A stretch of 64,000 nucleotides of DNA from Bactericera cockerelli (Eukaryota > Arthropoda > Insecta > Hemiptera > Triozidae): the NCBI GenBank assembly GCA_024516035.1, contig CM044966.1, positions 23,309,983-23,373,982 on the forward strand, written 5' to 3'. The position numbers were made by a program, and so were the translations under genes. This document shows, in pieces, positions 57,272 through 64,000 of this stretch. Each line of letters starts with the position of its first letter. The stretch's first letter is position 1. The notes under the pieces are model-generated. The model had not been told where the DNA came from and searched no databases. It saw only the letters and a list, made by a program, of their open reading frames with translations.

Positions 57272-57520
57272 GTGGGGTTTAACGTCGCTTTCAACTGCCA
57301 TGGTCATATCACGACGGGGGTTTTACCCTCCATTCGCAGGAAACTCACAAACCTGCTACTCACATTGACCTCACCCAGCCTGAGTGGGGCCGGGAAAAGC
57401 CAGCGTCACGAGAATTAGAATTTGAATGGTCACCCATCCAAGTCTTAACCTCGCTGGATGTCGCTTAACTTCGGTGTTCTGAAGGGAACCGGTGTATTCA
57501 ACATGCCATCGACGCTGGCT
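57272..57520 (-). mobile_element. 5S-rRNA-derived SINE (SINE3-like)
   Basis: On the minus strand: GTTGAATACACCGGTTCCCT, CACCGAAGTTAAGCGACATC and GACTTGGATGGGTGACC, all close to eukaryotic 5S rRNA including its internal promoter region. It continues into GGCCCCACTCAGGCTGGGTG and ends CAGTTGAAAGCGACGTTAAA. Best copy of the family here. Confidence 0.87.
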
Positions 57521-57659
57521 TGGTAAAAATTGATTACGTAAAAATCTATACATGAGCTATGACCCAGCCGACGAGTCTCGACTCGGCCACTAGCTTCGCC
57601 TGGGGGTGCGGCAGTTCCCAAGAAGTTTCATAACACCAGCCACGGCTGGCTACCACCGC

Positions 57660-57960
57660 GGTTGTCATTAGTATCATCAGGATCAGTTTGTTGTAATGCC
57701 CAGTGGTCATTAGTATCATCAGGATCAGTTTGATGTAATGCCCAGTGGTCATTAGTATCATCAGGATCAGTTTGATGTAATGCCCAGTGGTCATTAGTAT
57801 CATCAGGATCAGTTTCATGTAATGCCCAGTGGTCATTAGTATCATCAGGATCAGTTTGATGTAATGCCCAGTGGTCATTAGTATCATCAGGATCAGTTTG
57901 ATGTAATGCCCAGTGGTCATTAGTATCATCAGGATCAGTTTGATGTAATGCCCAGTGGTC
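57660..57960. repeat. 42-bp minisatellite, seven units
   Basis: Unit begins CATTAGTATCATCAGGATCA, nearly identical throughout. Because 42 is a multiple of 3, several frames stay open on both strands. Confidence 0.93.
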
Positions 57961-58104
57961 TCCGAGAGAGTTAATATTCATCAAACCATACAATCCTACA
58001 ATCTGGACCTAATCAAGATGCAAGCAGGCTTGGAGCTGTGTCGGAGAAGAGGTCTTCTTCCTGGAATACTAATTCGTTTTTATTATTATTATTATTATAA
58101 TAAT

Positions 58105-58335
58105 GCCGTCTGGCTGGGGGACTATAAACAGGGAATAGACCAGCAGTCTGCCTGGGGAACTATAAACAGGGAGTAGACCAGCAGTCTGGCTGGGGGACTA
58201 TAAACAGGGGGAGTAGACCAGCATTGGCTTGGTTCTGGGGGCCCTTGTCAATTATAAGCCACCTTGTAAAGACAGTGGTAGAATTGCTGAGTCATTACTC
58301 CACTGTCTGGCTACCATTGTTCACGATGACGCCAC
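58105..58335 (+). repeat. Family G repeat, three units
   Basis: Three tandem units followed by the same unique end. Confidence 0.88.
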
Positions 58336-58355
58336 CGTATGATAATAATAAGGTA

Positions 58356-58640
58356 GTAGTCACCGTGGCCGAGTGAGTTAGCGCGCTAGGCATTGCACGC
58401 ATGGCGACCTGTGGGTTCGATCCCCAGAGGCGCAGGATTTTTTCATGCTCTGTACTAGGGGGTTCGGGGTCCAGTGGGTCCACTCATAACTCGTGAGGAA
58501 AAAATGAGTCGCTGCTTTAATGTTAGCAGCAAAGAGTGGCGGAATTATAGGCAAAAATAAGATGTTGGGATATTAAAGATATGCAAAAGTCCTATAGTTC
58601 TGCTCTACCCACCAAAATTCAAAGGGTTCGCCCAGATCCT
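58356..58640 (+). mobile_element. SINE family B
   Basis: Full length, with a CCAGTGGGTCCACTC small duplication in the body. Confidence 0.82.
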
Positions 58641-58879
58641 TCCTTCTTCCACCTTGACATCACACATGGACACCAAAAGAGTGTAAGTAATAGAAGTAAT
58701 AGAATCCAAGGAACAGAAGGAAGAGTCATCAGAAAGAAATTAAATAATTTTATAATTGAATGAAAGGGGTTTCTAATACACTCACTTCTCTATTATTACA
58801 AACACGTGGATAACTTTTACATCAGGGGTAAACAAATTACGAGCTCACCGAAAATTTATGAAAATAATAATTGTATCGT

Positions 58880-59030
58880 CTTACGGGCGATAAGGATTTG
58901 TTAGTCCTATTATTCAGTCCTACTGGCGATTAGGACTTATTAGTCCTATTATTCCAGCAGCAAGCCCAAGACTTATTATTATGTGGTCAAAACATAAATG
59001 GAGGATGTGTCACGTCCCGGTTGGGTTTCC
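58880..59030 (-). mobile_element. SINE family E, partial
   Basis: Body with a duplicated GGCGATTAGGACTTATTAGTCC segment; the head is replaced by a family-D copy. Confidence 0.7.
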
Positions 59031-59135
59031 TCACCCAGCCTGGGTAGGGCCCGAAATGCCAGCCTTACGTGGGAACAGAATTTCCTGTATGAAAAGTCTG
59101 TAGTCACAACCGTTACGCCACGGATACTGGCTAAT
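59022..59135 (-). mobile_element. SINE family D fragment
   Basis: Inverted body and head with CCGTTACGCCACGGA. Related scraps occur at about 225-290 and 45598-45660. Confidence 0.65.
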
Positions 59136-59401
59136 AACACATATTACAAGAACGGAATTATTACGTGACGGGAAGTAATACTTATTTATTTCAAAAAACA
59201 ACTACCTCTTACCTTCTTCTGATTTGTTGACAAACACTAGGTCACTGCTATGTACCTACACCACCACCCCCATCAATGAAAATACACTGGAGCGCATAAT
59301 TAGAGGACGCAAGCTTTCCCTTAGCGTGTATTTCCATGCGGCTACAAACTGTTGTAACTTCTACTGTAGATAGGTAACATTTTTTTTGTATACCTAATAG
59401 A

Positions 59402-59712
59402 GTCTGGCTGGAGGACTATAAACAGGGAGTAGACCAGCAGTCTGGCTGGGGGACTATAAACAGGGAGTAGACCAGCAGTCTGGCTGGGGGACTATAAACA
59501 GGGAGTAGACCAGCAGTCTGGCTGGGGGACTATAAACAGGGAGTAGACCAGCAGTCTGGCTGGGGGACTATAAACAGGGAGTAGACTAGAATTGGCTTGG
59601 TTCTGGGGGACCTTGTCAATTATTAACATCTTTTTAAAGACAGTGGTAGAAGTACTGAGTCATTAATCCACTGTCTGGCTACCATCGTTCACGATGACGC
59701 GACCCTATGATG
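59402..59712 (+). repeat. Family G repeat with 38-bp minisatellite
   Basis: Five tandem units of TCTGGCTGGGGGACTATAAA plus CAGGGAGTAGACCAGCAG, then a unique part ending CTACCATCGTTCACGATGAC. Confidence 0.9.
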
Positions 59713-60131
59713 ATAATAGAAAACAGATTAAGAATGTATACTCGATAAAAGAAAAAAAAAGTAAGAAAAATTATTACAACTTGTGGAGAGAAACGTGGAA
59801 ATATACGGTAAGGGAAAGGTTGCGTTCCTCTAATTGTTTGCTCCAGTGTATTACTTCAGAGGAAGGAAGAACAATAGTTACCTATATACGTCTCAGTATT
59901 CTTTAGACTGTGAGAGTAAAGGGACTCTTTTTGCCATCAAGACCGCAAATATTGGCCGCAACCGCCGCTTCTTTGAATTGGTTAAAAAAAAAAGTTAGGG
60001 TACAATAATTTTCTCGGATTAAAAAAATAATAGGGGTTCACTCCGATCATTTTTTTGATATCTTGAACTTTTTGGAAGCCGGCCCCAATTTACCGGTATT
60101 CTGGGGGGGACCCGCTTGGACTAACTTTTTT

Positions 60132-60350
60132 ACTATGCACCGGTTCTCGTGGGATCACCGAAGTTAAGCAACGTCCAGCGAGGTGAAGACTTCGTGATAC
60201 TGGCATGCCGCTACCCAGATTGACTTCAACTCAGGCTGGGTAAGGTTAATGTCGGTAAGAGGTTTTTTGAGTTTCCTGGAAATGGACGGTAGCACCTCCC
60301 TCGTATATGACCATGCAGTTGACAAACGACGTTAAACCCTAAAAAAAAGG
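60132..60350 (+). mobile_element. 5S-rRNA-derived SINE
   Basis: Head GGGATCACCGAAGTTAAGCA and GCGAGGTGAAGACTTCGTGA; end GACAAACGACGTTAAACCC. Confidence 0.82.
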
Positions 60351-60519
60351 GACTGTTTAGTCTCACTCTCGCAGGATAAATAGAGTATTGTATTGTTAAC
60401 CGAACACAGTGGGGTTCTGTTTCATACTGGACGATGTGGCTTTCTTTTGTCCGTCTTTCTGTTCCGCGATACCTCTCCACCGGATTCTTAAAAATTGTTG
60501 AAATTTAGTGTACATATTT

Positions 60520-60901
60520 CGCCTCTGACAACACAAACAGGCGTAAACAACATTTTCGAAATTTTACAGGAGAGCCAAAATGAGTTTTCTTGTGCATAAA
60601 TTTTCTGTTCACGGTAGGAACATTATCACTTCCCTGTACCCGTGAATGACCATACGAACTTTTTCTGTTGCCAAATTTGATTATTTAACTGTGACTATCG
60701 ATTTACGCCTATTTGATTTGTCTGAAAAAGAGAAAATGAGGGATACGCCTGATTTCAATTTTTGTTGTATCTTTTCTTTGGATTATAATATTGGGTTACG
60801 TCTATTTGTGAGAATAAAATATAGCACAAGTAGACTCAATCTAAGCAATAAAAACGATTTCAAAAATTTGTGGTTTACGCCTCTTTGTGTTATCAGAGGC
60901 G
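60520..60901. mobile_element. MITE of 382 bp with CGCCTCTGA ends
   Basis: Inverted 29-bp ends CGCCTCTGACAACACAAA…GGCGTAAAC, flanked by ATTT on both sides. Internal copies of TTTACGCCTATTT. Non-coding; a chance open frame inside is not a gene. Confidence 0.8.
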
Positions 60902-60959
60902 ATTTATTGGGTTTACCTATAGTTTTTGAACCAAATTAGGCCACTCGGGGTTGAATAGG

Positions 60960-61340
60960 GGCCGTTTTGACTAACATTGAAAACGATTTTTCTATTTTTA
61001 TTGAATAAAGCAAGGCTCTTATTTCATAATTGTTTCAGAATTGAATATAAAATTTCGTGATCTTTGAACCTAAAGGGGTTCCAATGTGGCCAAAAAGGGA
61101 AAAAGAGCCGCAAAAGGAGACCGATAGATTTAAAATAAAAATAATTAAAACCCATCGAGTAGGGTATTGAATAAATGGTCTCGATGTCTTGAAGCTTGAA
61201 ATGACATTTATAATTCGATAAGAGAATCTGTGTAAGGTTTACAGTTCACAGAACTACTAGTATTCTTGGAGACAGTGGACACTGGACACCCCTGTGGAGA
61301 ATTTCTCACTCTTTTAAGTGTAGCACAATAGATCTAATAG
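60960..61340. other. 5' flank of odorant receptor
   Basis: Unique sequence with no repeat family. A promoter is expected here but I see no convincing TATA box or initiator; the transcription start is unknown. Confidence 0.5.
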
Positions 61341-61367
61341 AGGTCGGTGTGAAAACTGGGGCTTCTT

Positions 61368-63370
61368 TTGTGGAACTCCAACCAGTTTAAAAAAAAGTGT
61401 ATCAAAACTGTCAGACAAAAGACATCCGTCGTTTTCCTGATGTACTCAAATTTGAAGGAACCACCATCCATCTCTTTTCTGATAACTCTATTTGAAAAAT
61501 CAGGCCTAATCAATTTGAATCGCAGAAAACACGCCTGGCAAAACAAACTGCAAGTAATTTACTGTTTGTTGCAAAGCCTGCTTTTGACTACATTTGTGTT
61601 GGGTCACATTCAGTACACGGTTTGGGTGTATGGACAGTCGGAAAAGGAGTTCTTCCAGTGTCTGAATGACGAAATCTATGTCATATGGTTCTATGTGTCC
61701 TATCTGATCCTGCGGCGAAAGACGAAAAAGTTGAAGGAGCTGGAAAACTTCATGAAGAATTCGTTCAGTCACGCAGATCCGGAAGTGATTCGGAAATACA
61801 GCCGAAAAATGTATCTTTTCCTCAAAGCGTTGACGTTCTTTTTCACGATGGTCTTAGTGTGCAACCTTTGGGGGATAGTCAATTCCAATAAGATTGATGA
61901 TATTCATCAACGTTTTGCATACGTGGATCCAGAAGATCTGAGTTCGAGCAAACTGTTCCTTTTCTCCATCGCGATTATTACTTTGGACTATGGCGTCATG
62001 TTGGTCGTGTTTATCAATCTAGTTCCGTGCGTTTTGTTTGATCTCATCGCTCAGTACACGATTCTGTGCAACTACGCTGAGAAACTAGGTGTTTCTCAGT
62101 ACAACTTGGAAGGACATGAAGTCATCTATGTGGATATTGAACAGAATGAGAGAATTCTTCGTTTGAAAACATTGGACAAAAGTGGAACAGATTCCAGAGG
62201 TGGTTCCACTCGTCAAACTGTTCGGTTCCAGGCCTACACTCGAGGGAGACAAACATACGAACATAATTATTTGAAGCAAATCACTAAGTTTCACCAGAAA
62301 CTCCTCAACTTTCAAGAAGAGGTTAGTAAGATATTTACCAGCAACTAGCTGTTCTCCCATAAGTCCTTTCATAAGCACTGGTAGTCAAGTGCTTAACTCG
62401 CTGGTCTGGTAATCCAGATAGCGTAGGGATCCGTTGGTTCGAATCCCACCCATAGCATGAATTTATCCTCATTAGTTCGAGTTTTTGACCACAGAATAAT
62501 AAGCCTCTGAGGGTTAGGTGGTATAAAAGGCTTTGAACATTAACCTCGCCTGGTGGTTACTTTCCACTAAAAAAGTATTTATTATTTTTACTTTATAGGT
62601 AAAAGAAAGTAAAATTAAGAAAAAAAAATATTTTATTTAATATTTCATTTTACTTTGTACATTTTTTTTTCTTTTCTTTACTCGTTGCATTACTATATTC
62701 ACAAATATATTTATGGCAAAAAATGTATTTTTAAACAACCCTGTCAACTGAAAGCTGGTGGCGAGTGTTTATAGAAATTATAAAAAGAAATATTTTAGTT
62801 TCTTTATAAACTAAAACAAAAGAATGGAGTTGATATTTCATTTTCCTTTGCACAATTGTTTCAGTTCGTTCGTTTCTACGGTTCCATTTACTTTGCACAA
62901 TTGTTTCAGTTCGTTCGTTTTTACGGTTCCATTTACTTTGAACAATATTGTTTCAGTTCGTTCGTTTCTACGGCTCCAACATGTTGTGCCAGACCATCAT
63001 CAACTTCTCCGGCATGGCCATCTGTCTGTTCCAACTGATCAGCAACCATGGGTCCGTCTTCCAACCCCGCTTCTACGCCATCTTGGCCATGCTCGCCATG
63101 AGCAACCTCATGAGCTACTACTGGTGCCACTGCTCGGAGCTGCTCGACGACTGCAACTCCCAGCTCTGCGCAGCTCTGCGGCGCAGTGAGTGGATCAGTT
63201 GCGACTCACTCACGAGCCGGCTCATTTTGATGATCCTGCGCAGATCGCAGCGAGCGAATCATTTGCGCATCTGCCACGGAATGATCGAGCTGCGCAAGGT
63301 TCACTTTTTGAGGATCATTCAGTTCTCGTACACGTTCCTCAACTTCATGAGATACTCGGGCAAACTTTGA
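61368..63370 (+). CDS. Insect odorant receptor (7tm_6), two exons
   Basis: Exon 1 is 61368-62321 and exon 2 is 62957-63370; both join in phase 0 (GAG|GTTAGTAAG … TTTCAG|TTC). The protein is 455 residues from the first Met, or 431 from Met25 at 61440; the usual length is 380-450. Hydrophobic segments include LQVIYCLLQSLLLTTFVLGH, YVIWFYVSYLIL, FLKALTFFFTMVLVCNLWGI and FSIAIITLDYGVMLVVFINL. Exon 2 carries the conserved end: MSYYWCHCSELLDDCNSQLC and the last helix FLRIIQFSYTFLNFMRYSG. Such receptors pair with Orco as ligand-gated cation channels in olfactory neuron dendrites. No stop or frameshift was found. Which odour it detects cannot be inferred. Confidence 0.85.
62322..62956 (+). other. Odorant receptor intron
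   Basis: 635 bases from GTTAGT to TTTCAG. It holds a full plus-strand SINE (about 62377-62575) and, at its 3' end, a triplicated acceptor. Confidence 0.8.
62377..62575 (+). mobile_element. SINE family A in receptor intron
   Basis: Full-length copy within the single intron of the odorant receptor gene, same strand as the gene. Confidence 0.88.
62845..62978 (+). repeat. Triplicated 3' splice site of receptor exon 2
   Basis: Three copies, period 45 and 47 bp, of TTTCAGTTCGTTCGTTT plus TACGG and TCC; AG ends at 62864, 62909 and 62956. Only the third keeps the reading frame; the first two would shift it. Confidence 0.9.
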
Positions 63371-63536
63371 CGACCGCTCATCTGTCAAATCCAGGGGTTC
63401 TCAACATTTTCCTCTACCAATCCTTGTGCTTGGCGATCCAGTGAGGGAATGCATCCATTATTCAGAGAGGGAATCACAGTAGGGAAGCAGAAGGGACCAC
63501 AAACATCTACCATCTTTAATTTGATTGTTGTTCGTA

Positions 63537-63542
63537 AATAAA
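63537..63542 (+). terminator. Poly(A) signal of odorant receptor
   Basis: AATAAA 167 bases after the receptor stop codon, the first such hexamer downstream on this strand. Confidence 0.55.
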
Positions 63543-63589
63543 GCTATAATGTTGAAAAAAAGAAAGAAAAAAACATTTTCTTAGCCTCT

Positions 63590-63805
63590 CCTATTGTAGA
63601 TGCTTGTGGTCTGTGTTGTAGCTTGCCCATTCCGTAGTCTTCGTATGCCTCCCTTTTAATAGGGGTAAATAGGAGTGTTTTTCAGCCTGCAGACGCTTGT
63701 GATCTGTGTTGTAGCTTGCCCATCCCGTAGTATGCCTCCCCTCTGATGGGCGAGAAGTGACACAATACTCCCATTCAGGTGCTGGGTCAACACGAGCGCA
63801 CCAGA
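63590..63805 (-). mobile_element. SINE family I
   Basis: Inverted copy with a partial duplication of the TGTAGATGCTTGTGGTCTG end. A weaker copy is at about 31985-32140. Confidence 0.75.
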
Positions 63806-63930
63806 ATAATTTCTATGTGGTATTTAACACAAATTTAGTAGCACAGCATCACAAGACTCCTTATCACACACCTAATAAGGGTAATAACCCATTGCTCGCT
63901 GTTAATGACGTCACTGGTTTTTACGCATTG

Positions 63931-64000
63931 CACTGGTAGTAAAGTGGTTAACGCGCTAGTCTGGTAATCTAGGTAGCGTAGGGATTCGTTGGTTCGAAAC
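63931..64000 (+). mobile_element. SINE family A, cut by window end
   Basis: Only the tRNA-like head is inside the window; it ends at GGTTCGAAAC. Confidence 0.8.

Noticed and set aside
57546..57993. Two overlapping minus-strand frames with 14-residue repeats
   Set aside because: Product of a 42-bp minisatellite; no start context, splice sites or domain.
60132..60220. Possible 5S rRNA gene
   Set aside because: Only part of 5S is kept, with many changes, and it continues into a SINE body present in several copies.
60646..60939. 97-codon frame
   Set aside because: Lies across a MITE whose inverted ends explain the sequence; no domain.
62824..63189. 121-codon frame overlapping receptor exon 2
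   Set aside because: Wrong frame through the triplicated acceptor; the phase-0 frame carries the conserved receptor C-terminus.

Overview
The window is nuclear DNA from an insect. It contains split genes with GT-AG introns, an odorant receptor of the insect-only 7tm_6 family, a mariner transposon, piggyBac-type elements, and dozens of copies of tRNA-derived and 5S-rRNA-derived SINEs in an AT-rich background. I could not identify the species. Nothing bacterial, organellar or viral was seen.

Most of the window (about 13.2-55.0 kb, minus strand) is one long gene whose 5' end lies outside what I can recognise. I traced 19 exons that join in one frame and encode 1367 residues, plus one alternative last exon. 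In order the protein has: a segment resembling the second half of an AA15 / chitin-binding-type-4 fold, two EGF-like modules, a first DOMON domain split by about 430 residues of SEPEPK repeats and a His-rich stretch, a second DOMON domain, a SEA-like domain, one transmembrane helix, and a cytoplasmic tail. Two different tails are encoded: one 47-residue tail in its own terminal exon, or a 178-residue proline- and tyrosine-rich tail from three exons. It is likely a cell-surface or extracellular-matrix protein; Drosophila nahoda is a candidate relative from memory, not checked.

At 61.4-63.4 kb on the plus strand is a two-exon odorant receptor gene, complete through its stop codon. If the missing 5' exons of the long gene lie beyond 64 kb, the receptor is nested in one of its introns.

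The most unusual signal is that tandem arrays repeatedly start at exon edges. A 3' splice site with the first ~22 coding bases is amplified about 13 times (exon 3). A 5' splice site is amplified about 15 times (exon 4). The last ~65 coding bases with the stop codon are amplified 7 times (exon 20). Smaller versions occur at exons 9 and 14 and at exon 2 of the receptor. The rest of the window is introns and flanks filled with SINEs, LINE 3' fragments, MITEs, long inverted repeats and one nearly intact but frameshifted mariner.
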